Position numbers and translations under genes: made by a program. From assembly GCA_023421735.1 (NCBI GenBank), contig JAEZSP010000070.1:248001-312000 (forward strand): DNA of 64,000 nt. Direction: 5' to 3'. The notes beneath the pieces are model-generated. The model saw nothing but the letters and a program-made list of their open reading frames with translations. It was not told where the DNA came from and did not search any database. How positions within the stretch are numbered: position 1 is the first letter of the stretch; each line of letters opens with the position of its first letter. This DNA is from Bacillota bacterium (GTDB taxonomy: Bacteria > Bacillota_A > Clostridia > Christensenellales > Aristaeellaceae). Below are positions 9,927-16,744 of this stretch, piece after piece.

Positions 9927-10649
9927 ATGAAGAAGCTCAATCAGTTGTACGAGGGCAAGGCCAAGAAGGTTTACGAAACCGACGAACCCGACCTCCTGAT
10001 CGTATCCTACAAGGACGATGCGACCGCGTTCAACGGCCTCAAAAAGGGAACCATTTTGGGCAAGGGCGCCATTAACAACCGCGTGACCAATCATCTGATG
10101 GGCCTTTTGGAAAAGGCGGGGATTCCAACGCACTTTGTCGAACAGCTCAACGACCGCGAGACGGTGGTCAGGCGCGTGACCATCGTACCCATTGAGGTCA
10201 TCGTCAGAAACATCGCCGCAGGTTCACTCTCCAAGCGGCTGGGCATTCCCGAGGGCACAAAAATGCGCAAAACCGTCCTCGAATACAGCTACAAAAACGA
10301 CGAATTGGGCGACCCCATGATCAACGAGTATCATGTCTACGCCATGAACCTTGCGACCGAGGAAGAACTCAATCAGATCGCAGCATATTCCTTTCAGATC
10401 AATGAAATTCTGACCGATTATCTCAAACACAACAACATCGAACTGATCGATTTTAAACTGGAATTCGGGCGCCTTGCGGACGGCACGATCGTGCTTGCGG
10501 ACGAAATTTCACCCGACACCTGCCGTTTCTGGGATTCCCGGACCAACGAAAAGCTGGACAAGGATCGCTTCCGCCGCGACATGGGCGGCGTCGAGGACGC
10601 CTACAACGAGGTGCTCCGTCGGCTGTTGGGTGCGCACGATGAGGACTGA
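9927..10649 (+). CDS. purC: Phosphoribosylaminoimidazole-succinocarboxamide synthase
   Basis: SAICAR synthetase of de novo purine synthesis: CAIR plus aspartate and ATP to SAICAR. The 240 aa sequence starts [19 protein letters not shown]. It has the nucleotide-binding region [16 protein letters not shown], the substrate motif [15 protein letters not shown], the metal/ATP segment LIDFKLEFG and the end signature [13 protein letters not shown]. The start at 9927 has TTTGGAGG 7-8 nt upstream; the frame runs 25 codons further back without a ribosome site. Its end overlaps purF by 11 nt. Confidence 0.97.
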   Translation: MKKLNQLYEGKAKKVYETDEPDLLIVSYKDDATAFNGLKKGTILGKGAINNRVTNHLMGLLEKAGIPTHFVEQLNDRETVVRRVTIVPIEVIVRNIAAGSLSKRLGIPEGTKMRKTVLEYSYKNDELGDPMINEYHVYAMNLATEEELNQIAAYSFQINEILTDYLKHNNIELIDFKLEFGRLADGTIVLADEISPDTCRFWDSRTNEKLDKDRFRRDMGGVEDAYNEVLRRLLGAHDED

Positions 10650-12066
10650 CAAGCCGCACGAGGAGTGCGGGGTTTTTGGCATCTACTCCCCTGTGCGGGA
10701 CGATGTGGCATCCTATGCGTACTATGCGCTCATGTCGCTCCAACACCGGGGACAGGAGAGCTGTGGCATCGCGGTCAACGATTTGGGCGTCATCACCTGC
10801 TATAAGGATGCCGGACTCGTCAACGACGTGATGACCCGGCAGGAACTGGACGCGCTGGGTCCCGGCACCATGGCGGTCGCGCATGTGCGCTATGCCACCA
10901 TGGGCGCAGAGCCGCGCAGGAATGCCCAGCCGCTGGTCGTCAATCACGTCAAAGGGACTATGGCTCTTTGCCACAACGGCGCGCTTTCAAACGCGCCCAC
11001 GTTGCGGGAGGAACTGGAGCTGCGCGGCTCCATATTCCATACGACGTCCGACACCGAGGTCATCTCCTACCTTATCACGCAGGAGCGACTGAACGCGCCT
11101 TCCATCGAGGTCGCGGTAAGCCGGGCCATGGCGCGGCTCGAAGGTGCCTATTCCCTAGTGGTCATGTCGCCCGCAAAGCTGATGGCGGTGCGCGATCCGC
11201 ACGGATTTCGTCCCTTGTGCATCGGCATGCTTGGCGATTCCTATGTATTCGCATCCGAAACCTGCGCGCTTGACTCCATCGGCGCCAAGTTTTTGCGCGA
11301 CGTGGAACCGGGCGAGATCGTTCTGGTGGACAAAAACGGCATGGTCTCGCTGAAAGATCACGTCAATACCGCGCCCAAGACCACATGCGTCTTTGAATAC
11401 ATCTACTTTGCGCGCCCCGATTCGGTGATCGACGGTTCGTCCGTGCACGTCGCGCGCATGCGCGCAGGGTCGTTCCTCGCGCTTGAACACCCGGTTCAGG
11501 CGGATGTGGTGGTCGGCGTTCCGGATAGCGGACTCGACGCGGCGGTGGGTTATGCGCGTCAATCGGGCATTCCCTACGGCATCGGCTTTATCAAGAACAA
11601 GTACATCGCCCGCACGTTCATTCAGCCCTCGCAGGCCGACCGCGAGACCAAGGTACGCATCAAGCTGAACCCCGTCTCGGCAACCGTGCGTGGGAAGCGC
11701 GTCGTTTTGATCGACGATTCCATCGTACGAGGGACGACCAGCGCGCGCATCGTACGGCTTTTGCGCGACGCGGGTGCGACCGAGGTACACATGCGCGTCT
11801 CCGCGCCGCCGTTCATGCATCCCTGTTATTTTGGCACGGACATCGATTCGCGCGAACATTTGATCGCCTGCCAGCACTCCATTGACGAAATTCGGGAGAT
11901 CATCGGCGCCGATTCCATCGGTTACCTTTCCACCGACTCCGTCACGAAGCTTGCAGACAACACCAAGGGTTTCTGTACCGCGTGTTTCACCGGAGAATAT
12001 CCATGCACGCCGCCCGAGAACAGCGGAAAGTCCAAGTTTGAATCAAAGATTCGCGAGGACAACTGA
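10639..12066 (+). CDS. purF: Amidophosphoribosyltransferase
   Basis: First committed enzyme of purine synthesis (PRPP plus glutamine to phosphoribosylamine), 475 aa. A nine-residue propeptide precedes Cys10 in [10 protein letters not shown], which would become the catalytic N-terminal nucleophile after self-cleavage. The glutaminase domain has [11 protein letters not shown] and HVRYATMG. The PRPP motif is [14 protein letters not shown]. Cysteines in [16 protein letters not shown] and GFCTACFTG match the iron-sulphur cluster ligands of the Bacillus-type oxygen-sensitive enzyme. The ATG lies inside the end of purC, so the pair is translationally coupled. The other pur genes are not in this window. 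Confidence 0.97.
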   Translation: MRTDKPHEECGVFGIYSPVRDDVASYAYYALMSLQHRGQESCGIAVNDLGVITCYKDAGLVNDVMTRQELDALGPGTMAVAHVRYATMGAEPRRNAQPLVVNHVKGTMALCHNGALSNAPTLREELELRGSIFHTTSDTEVISYLITQERLNAPSIEVAVSRAMARLEGAYSLVVMSPAKLMAVRDPHGFRPLCIGMLGDSYVFASETCALDSIGAKFLRDVEPGEIVLVDKNGMVSLKDHVNTAPKTTCVFEYIYFARPDSVIDGSSVHVARMRAGSFLALEHPVQADVVVGVPDSGLDAAVGYARQSGIPYGIGFIKNKYIARTFIQPSQADRETKVRIKLNPVSATVRGKRVVLIDDSIVRGTTSARIVRLLRDAGATEVHMRVSAPPFMHPCYFGTDIDSREHLIACQHSIDEIREIIGADSIGYLSTDSVTKLADNTKGFCTACFTGEYPCTPPENSGKSKFESKIREDN

Positions 12067-12088
12067 AGTAAATCGCATGATTTGCAGA

Positions 12089-12120
12089 ACGCCCGGGGAC
12101 AGTGCCCGGGCGTCTATTCT
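12089..12120 (+). terminator. Terminator after purF
   Basis: A 9-bp perfect stem (12089-12097 with 12105-12113) is followed by a modest pyrimidine run. Confidence 0.65.
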
Positions 12121-12130
12121 TTGTTTCGGC

Positions 12131-12529
12131 TCATGACCGCCGTTTGATCGTACTCAGAAAGCCGCCGACCGCCAGAAGCGCAAGCATGGCGCCTGAGGCG
12201 ATCTGACCAACTTGGCCCCGCCTCTCGATGCCCTGAAATGATCCTTCCGAAAGATTGGCGAGATTCGGAACGATGCGGTCGTCCTTGTCCTCGGAATTTG
12301 TATTTCTGACCTTTTCAGCCGGGCCGGTGATGACGTTACTCGTAAAATTGGGATCATACGGACACACGCCGTTGATGTGCTGATGTGCCGGAAAACCGTG
12401 GTGAAAGTGATATTCCCCCGTTGCCGAATCGATATGACCGCCGTTTGCGTCGGTGCGGCCGGGTGAAGCACAAGCAGGAAAGGCGCAGAGAAGGAGCAGC
12501 GCGCATGCGAGAATCAGATACCGCCGCAT
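12131..12529 (-). CDS. Small secreted His-rich YHYH-type protein
   Basis: 132 aa. A signal peptide with a long hydrophobic stretch (YLILACALLLLCAFPACA) is followed by GRTDANGGHIDSATGEYHFHHG, here cut at GRTDANGGHIDSATGEYHF plus HHG, and then FPAHQH: the histidine-rich pattern of the YHYH domain family, whose function is not established. A second membrane segment with basic residues after it ends the protein (ASGAMLALLAVGGFL then KRRS), like a wall or membrane anchor. The ATG at 12529 is 8 nt after GGAG; a GTG three codons earlier is too close to it. It sits 24 nt behind a ZIP metal transporter in the same direction, so a metal-related role is a reasonable inference. Confidence 0.7.
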   Translation of the reverse strand: MRRYLILACALLLLCAFPACASPGRTDANGGHIDSATGEYHFHHGFPAHQHINGVCPYDPNFTSNVITGPAEKVRNTNSEDKDDRIVPNLANLSEGSFQGIERRGQVGQIASGAMLALLAVGGFLSTIKRRS

Positions 12530-12553
12530 TTCCCTCACTCCTCTTTTGTATGA

Positions 12554-13345
12554 CTATCCCAATGCCACGTCCATCACCATCATGATCGCAAAGCCGATCA
12601 GCGTAAATGCCGCCATCACATCCTTGCGGTCGTTCGTCTGGCTTTCCGGGATCAATTCTTCCACGACCACATAGATCATCGCGCCCGCTGCAAATGCGAG
12701 CATGTATGGAAGGATTTCCCGCGCGGCCACGACCATGTAAGCGCCCGCGACGCCCGCAATGGGCTCGACGACCGCACTGAGCTGCCCAGAGAAAAACGCC
12801 TTCCCCCGGGACATGCCTTCGCGGCGGAACGGAACGCTTACCGCCGTGCCTTCGGGAAAATTCTGAAGCCCAATCCCCAGCGCCAGCATACACGCAGCTT
12901 GCAGCGTCGCTCCCTCAATTCCATACGCGAGCGCGCCGAATGCAACGCCCACGGACAGGCCCTCCGGTATGTTGTGCAGTGTGATCGAAAACATCAACAT
13001 CTTGCACCTGCGCGTAACGGATGAGCGCGCCTCGTCGCTCTTAGCGCCAAAAAGACGATCGCCCAAAAACAGAAGGCCCCCGCCCAATAGAAACCCGGTA
13101 CACGCGACGAGCGCGGCATTCATGCCCATCTTCTGCGCCTGACCGATGGCGGGTTCGAGCAGCGACCAGTACGACGCCGCGATCATGACGCCCGCCGCAA
13201 AGCCGAGCATGGCGTCCATGAGCGTTTTATTCACCTTCTTGAAGTAAAAAACAAGCGCGGCCCCAAGCGCGGTCACGCTCCAGGTAAAAAGCGTTGCAAT
13301 CAGCGCCTGCAACGCGTGATCAAGCGATTCAAACCATGTCAACAT
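12554..13345 (-). CDS. ZIP family divalent metal (zinc) transporter
   Basis: 263 aa, about eight membrane segments. The family signature is present twice: SITLHNIPEGLSVGVAFG in membrane segment 4 and LGIGLQNFPEGTAVSVP in segment 5, with the metal-binding His and Glu residues. Imports zinc or a similar divalent cation across the cytoplasmic membrane. First gene of a two-gene unit with the His-rich secreted protein. Similar in length to ZupT, but the exact metal cannot be read from sequence. Confidence 0.92.
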   Translation of the reverse strand: MLTWFESLDHALQALIATLFTWSVTALGAALVFYFKKVNKTLMDAMLGFAAGVMIAASYWSLLEPAIGQAQKMGMNAALVACTGFLLGGGLLFLGDRLFGAKSDEARSSVTRRCKMLMFSITLHNIPEGLSVGVAFGALAYGIEGATLQAACMLALGIGLQNFPEGTAVSVPFRREGMSRGKAFFSGQLSAVVEPIAGVAGAYMVVAAREILPYMLAFAAGAMIYVVVEELIPESQTNDRKDVMAAFTLIGFAIMMVMDVALG

Positions 13346-13471
13346 CCCCGTACCTCCGTGTGCATGCAGCCCATCCTATGAATGCGATACGTCCGGGGTG
13401 CGGAAACTGCCATGATCCGTCTCATGTCCCATCAAAATAGTACCATATGGCTTGCCATGCGTCAATGACAG

Positions 13472-13505
13472 AAAAAAAGCCCTAACAGCATGAAACTGTC
13501 AGGCC
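13472..13505 (-). terminator. Minus-strand intrinsic terminator
   Basis: On the minus strand a 9-bp stem with one bulge (13496-13504 with 13479-13488) is followed by seven T residues (13472-13478). It would end minus-strand transcription coming from the scrap zone before the ZIP gene. Confidence 0.7.
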
Positions 13506-13522
13506 TATTCATTGCGCCGTGG

Positions 13523-13718
13523 GTGCTAGTACCCCGTCCATGACAGAAGCGATGGAATTCGGCGCAGCCCTTTTGTTCCTGGCACGAAGCCGGAGCGCAG
13601 GCGACCCTTCGGGATACGCCTTCGGCGTGAAATGCAGCGCTACGTCAGGCGGAAAGCGACAAAGCCAGGGACGAAAGGGATCGTCGAAAACGCAGTTCTG
13701 TTGTGGATGGAGTGCTAG
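13523..13718 (+). ncRNA. R2 left part: strongly folded putative RNA
   Basis: No plausible gene, but a long closing stem is visible. P1 pairs 13534-13548 with 13696-13710 (15 bp). P2 pairs 13549-13553 with 13680-13684. After a 14-nt bulge, P3 pairs 13568-13583 with 13664-13679 (16 bp). All six wobbles are G-U on the plus strand and would be A-C mismatches on the minus strand, so the plus-strand RNA is the one that folds. The apical region carries two short hairpins with UUCG-containing loops near 13606-13613 and 13616-13628. GTGCTAG flanks the fold at both ends (13523, 13712). No clear promoter is seen. The RNA class is unknown to me. Confidence 0.5.
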
Positions 13719-13737
13719 GGCAATACCGCATAAAGGT

Positions 13738-13971
13738 TGCGCGTGCCGACGAGATGAATTTTCGGCGGCAGTGTCGCCCCCGCAGATTGCGCTTGCAGAA
13801 TTCGTCGGGGTAGCAGTCAGGGGCAGACTTTCCGCCTACGTCAAGAATTCTGGGTGCTTATGCCGAATTTTCAATTCGTCATAAGCGGTCTCTTCGGGAC
13901 AAACTTTGCCACAGGCAAAGTTTCCTTGGTTCGAGACGGCGGAAATGCAGCCGTCTGCGCGTGTAGGATTT
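13738..13971 (+). repeat. R2 right part, copy 1
   Basis: About 234 bp that recurs at 43347-43581 with clear similarity throughout, for example CGTGCCGAC at the left edge, TCAAGAATTCTGGGTGC in the middle and GTAGGATTTG at the right edge. It contains hairpins: 13856-13862 with 13880-13886, with inner stem 13865-13869/13873-13877; and a 10-bp stem at 13901-13923. The right edge is fused directly to a truncated isomerase gene. Frames across it appear in both copies but differ by replacement changes, while one stem pair (GCTTATG/CATAAGC versus GCAT/ATGC) changes in a compensated way. Confidence 0.75.
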
Positions 13972-14472
13972 GCTTTTTGACTTCAAAAGCGACGGACTGT
14001 GCACTTCCGGGCACATCCGAACGTCGAATTTCTCCGCCAGGGGAAGCGCCGCCGCGATGAATTCACGCCAGTTCTCAACAGGCGTCAGCGTGTCGTCGAT
14101 GACGCCGAGTTTCGTCCGCAAAATCTTGAAGCCCAGTCGGTTTGCGATTTTGAAGTCGCGCTCCAGCATGGCGACGGATTCATCGACCCGCAGCGTTCGG
14201 CCCTTGTGCAGCCGAGAATCCGCCCAGTGGCCGTATTCCACGGGCACAACGCCATCGGCCCTGCACATTTCGTCCCACGCATGGAGCCACTCGTCGCTGG
14301 GATTCGGGTACCCCTCTATGTGTGAATTCGCGAGGATTTCAAGCCCGCATCCCCCAATGTCACTGATTTCCCGAAAAATGTCCCACAGAGTCATCGTCAC
14401 GTCGTATTCTCCGTGATAGCTGTATGCGCTGACGCCCCGCTTCGGGACAGTTCTTGCCGTTCCATTCATCAT
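13972..14472 (-). pseudogene. Sugar phosphate isomerase/epimerase, 3' end lost at the R2 repeat
   Basis: TIM-barrel protein of the xylose-isomerase-like superfamily. Recognisable segments are VSAYSYHGEYD, IGGCGLEILANSHIEGYPNP, VPVEYGHWADS, the region around LGFKILRTKLGV, and MCPEVHSP, the Glu metal-ligand strand. Homology stops at about residue 167, where the frame enters the R2 repeat and continues as unrelated sequence to a stop at 13879. Normal members are about 260-350 aa, so the C-terminal half of the barrel is missing. The start at 14472 has GGAGG 7 nt upstream. Almost certainly non-functional. Confidence 0.8.
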
Positions 14473-14578
14473 TCCGTGCCTCCGTTCACGCGTCCGCATT
14501 TCGATTTGACCATATAAACAATCTAGCAGACAGAAGGTCGAAAATCTCGAAGCTTTTTATACAGGCAATCGTCCTTTT

Positions 14579-14758
14579 TCATTCATCGCCGGCAAGCGCC
14601 AACAGAGTCTGAATGTGATTGTGGGTATCGTGCCGCCAACCGCGCATTTGCCGATAGATGTTCTGCACCTCATCGTAGTGCCGCATAAGGAGGTCATTTT
14701 GATATTCCGCGATTCTGCGATCAAGCATTCTACCAAAGAGCAAGCCAAATAGCCCCAT
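14579..14758 (-). pseudogene. Histidine kinase fragment (5' part)
   Basis: About 60 aa, closely similar to the N-terminal part of the intact kinase at 15923: both share YQNDL, IYRQMRGWRHD and HNHIQ, including the phospho-acceptor His region. It then hits a stop after LLALAGDE; the ATP-binding domain is gone. It keeps a good AAGGAGA ribosome site and follows the LytTR fragment with a 1-nt gap, so it is the remnant of a second regulator/kinase pair. The 80 bp between it and the isomerase start shows nothing. Confidence 0.85.
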
Positions 14759-14759
14759 G

Positions 14760-14866
14760 TCAGTCTCCTTTATGATAGCGGATAAACGCCTGATTGACGT
14801 CCCCGCCATGTGCGCGCGAAAGCGGAAGCCTGCGCCCGTCGTCCAACGTGATTTCCGACTTCGAAA
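14760..14866 (-). pseudogene. LytTR response regulator fragment (C-terminal end)
   Basis: The last 30-35 codons of a LytTR DNA-binding domain (EITLDDGRRLPLSR, then DVNQAFIRYHKGD) match the end of the intact regulator at 15216 (EVLLDSGRTLPLSR, DVNRSMLRYVKGD). Everything upstream is replaced by an inverted ABC-transporter fragment at about 14866-14885. Confidence 0.85.
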
Positions 14867-14867
14867 T

Positions 14868-15110
14868 GAGCCGACGGGAAATCTTGACGCCAGGGCGGAG
14901 GCGGAAGTCTTCGGACGCTACCTTTCTCTGTCGGGCGGAAAAACGCTCATCATGGTCACCCACCGGATTAGCGTCGCATCCCTCGCAAGCCGCATTGTGG
15001 TATTTGCAGGCGGACGGATTACGGAGGACGGAACGCACGCGGAATTGATTGCGGCAAACGGCACATACGCACGCCTGTACCGGGAACAGGCCAAATGGTA
15101 TGACAGATGA
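14868..15110 (+). pseudogene. ABC transporter ATPase fragment (C-terminal end)
   Basis: About 80 codons from the end of an exporter-type ATPase domain. It starts inside Walker B (NEPTGNLDARAEAEVFG), followed by the H-loop MVTHRISV and the usual tail with DGTHAELIAANGTYARLY. No Walker A, signature motif or membrane domain precedes it. It faces the opposite way to the regulator/kinase fragments that it abuts. Confidence 0.85.
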
Positions 15111-15152
15111 CGGAGGCCGCCGATCAAAATCAATCAAAGGATCATTCCGCCC

Positions 15153-15181
15153 TTGATTATTCTGGAAACAGCGTATATGAT
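15153..15181 (+). promoter_or_regulatory. Promoter of the LytTR/histidine kinase pair
   Basis: TTGATT (15153-15158), a 17-nt spacer and TATGAT (15176-15181) lie 34 nt before the GTG start of the regulator. Confidence 0.75.
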
Positions 15182-15215
15182 GGCTCTATACACGAAACGA
15201 ACAAGGAGTTTCATC

Positions 15216-15926
15216 GTGATCCATCTTGCCATTTGCGACGATGCATGCGCCGAGACCGAATATCTGACCTCTCTCGTGCGGGACTGGGCGACCGCGCGCG
15301 ACGCATCCGTCCTTCTATCCGCGTTCGAAAGCGCGGAACAGTTCATGTTTGCATATGAGGCGGACCGCGCATTCGATATCCTCCTTCTCGACATTCAGAT
15401 GAAGGATATGGATGGCGTAACGCTTGCGCGGCGCGTCCGCCGGGAAAACGAAGCGGTGCAGATCGTGTTCGTGACGGGCTACCCCGACTTCATTGCAGAG
15501 GGATACGACGTCGCCGCGCTTCACTACCTGATAAAGCCCGTCAAGCGCGAAAAGCTCTTCGAAGTGCTTGATCGCGCGGTGCGGCGCCTGCTCATGGATG
15601 AGGCGATATTGATCGAGACGGAAAACGGTGCGGTACGGGTATCCCTCAACGAGATCGAATCGGTGGAGACGTTCGATCACCGTCTGGAGCTCTCGACCCT
15701 GCGGGAACGCATCAGCGTCAAGATGCCCCTGTACGCACTCGAAAAGATGCTCACCGACCATTTTGTACGCTGCCACCGCTGCTGCATGGTCAACATGCGC
15801 TTTGTCAAAAAGATCACGCGCACGGAGGTCCTTCTGGATTCGGGGCGCACACTCCCCCTCTCACGGCGTCTGTACGCCGATGTGAACCGCTCCATGCTCC
15901 GGTATGTGAAGGGAGACGGCGAATGA
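15216..15926 (+). CDS. LytTR family response regulator
   Basis: 236 aa, AgrA/LytR-type regulator. The N-terminal receiver has the acidic pair in LAICDDA, the phospho-acceptor Asp in ILLLDIQMKDMDG and the Lys in YLIKPV. The C-terminal LytTR DNA-binding domain (about 135-236) includes VRCHRCCMVNMRFVKKI and the TLPLSRR motif. The start is a GTG at 15216, with AAGGAG 7 nt upstream. Its stop overlaps the kinase start (ATGATGA), so the two are coupled. It probably regulates the ABC pair immediately downstream (inference from position). Confidence 0.93.
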   Translation: MIHLAICDDACAETEYLTSLVRDWATARDASVLLSAFESAEQFMFAYEADRAFDILLLDIQMKDMDGVTLARRVRRENEAVQIVFVTGYPDFIAEGYDVAALHYLIKPVKREKLFEVLDRAVRRLLMDEAILIETENGAVRVSLNEIESVETFDHRLELSTLRERISVKMPLYALEKMLTDHFVRCHRCCMVNMRFVKKITRTEVLLDSGRTLPLSRRLYADVNRSMLRYVKGDGE

Positions 15927-16648
15927 TGACATATCTCTATCTCGGCATCGGCGCGTGCGCGCTCGCACCCCTTGGTTGGCTGCTCTTGCGGCGGTATATG
16001 GCGGCACTTGTCGAAAAGCGCGTGGCATCCTATCAAAATGATCTGGTCGCGCGGCACTGCGACGAGGTGGAGAACATCTATCGGCAAATGCGAGGCTGGC
16101 GGCACGACTATCACAACCACATCCAGGCCATGAAGGCATACCTCGCGCTTGAACAAACGGACAGGCTTTCCACCTACCTGGGCGAACTGGATTCGGATTT
16201 GCAGGCGGTCGATCCCATTCTCAAGACCGGAAACGTCATGATCGACGCCATTCTCAACAGCAAAATTTCGCTCGCCCGGTCGAAGAAGATCGCCGTCAAC
16301 GCAAAGGCGATCGTTCCGAAAAATGTGGCGGCTTCCGAGGTCGATCTGTGCGTGATCCTGGGGAACCTCCTCGATAACGCCATCGAGGCCTGCGAAAAGC
16401 TGGACATACCCGCGCGCTTCATCCGTGTGTACGTGGGCACGCACAAGGAGATGCTTTATCTCTCCGTTTCCAATGCCGTGGGCGCGGAAATACGCAAATT
16501 CGGCGGGCGCTATTGGTCGACCAAAGACTCGCCCACCCATGGCTTCGGCCTCATTCGCATCGACCGGATCGCCGAAAAATATAATGGCTTCGTCGACCGG
16601 CAGAACGAGAAGGGCGTGTTCGCCACAGAGGTCATGCTGCCCTTATAA
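15923..16648 (+). CDS. GHKL sensor histidine kinase (AgrC/NatK-like, minimal sensor)
   Basis: 241 aa. Only one obvious membrane segment (about residues 3-25) precedes a dimerisation region with the phospho-acceptor His in GWRHDYHNHIQAM, then a GHKL ATPase domain with the N-box VILGNLLDNAIEAC and the G-box THGFGLIRIDRIAEKYNG. AgrC-type kinases usually have six or so membrane segments, so the sensory part is almost absent. Partner of the regulator it overlaps; the signal may come from the adjacent transporter. Confidence 0.92.
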   Translation: MMTYLYLGIGACALAPLGWLLLRRYMAALVEKRVASYQNDLVARHCDEVENIYRQMRGWRHDYHNHIQAMKAYLALEQTDRLSTYLGELDSDLQAVDPILKTGNVMIDAILNSKISLARSKKIAVNAKAIVPKNVAASEVDLCVILGNLLDNAIEACEKLDIPARFIRVYVGTHKEMLYLSVSNAVGAEIRKFGGRYWSTKDSPTHGFGLIRIDRIAEKYNGFVDRQNEKGVFATEVMLPL

Positions 16649-16658
16649 ACAAAACCGT

Positions 16659-16695
16659 TCGCGCGCGATTTTCGACCGTTCGCGCGCGTTTTTTC
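16659..16695 (+). terminator. GC-repeat terminator after the kinase
   Basis: Two copies of CCGTTCGCGCGCG lie 22 bp apart and can pair through their alternating CG runs; the second is followed by TTTTTTCTTT. It would partly separate the regulator/kinase pair from the ABC genes. Confidence 0.55.
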
Positions 16696-16721
16696 TTTGT
16701 GTGGAAATCTTTTGCTACAAT
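16693..16721 (+). promoter_or_regulatory. Extended -10 promoter of the ABC pair
   Basis: TGC TACAAT (TG at 16713-16714, -10 at 16716-16721) with only a weak -35 (TTCTTT) lies 24 nt before the first ABC start. A poor -35 fits a promoter that needs an activator such as the adjacent LytTR protein (inference). Confidence 0.5.
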
Positions 16722-16744
16722 GTGGAAAAAAGGGGGCGAAGCGG

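Noticed and set aside
13519..13884. 121-codon plus-strand frame across R2
   Set aside because: It covers the complementary arms of the RNA fold, has no ribosome site, and is not kept intact in copy 2, where only the right part exists. The structural explanation is better.
13523..13971. R2 as an omega/HEARO-type RNA of an IscB or TnpB element
   Set aside because: No nuclease or transposase gene, intact or decayed, is present next to either copy; hairpins alone are not enough for that name.
13920..13975. Possible tRNA because of a GGTTCGA sequence
   Set aside because: No acceptor stem, anticodon arm or CCA-side pairing can be drawn; the motif is part of the R2 repeat.
14760..15137. 125-codon minus-strand frame taken as one protein
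   Set aside because: Only its last 35 or so codons are real (LytTR end); the rest is the antisense of an ABC ATPase fragment, so the frame is a chimera of two relics.
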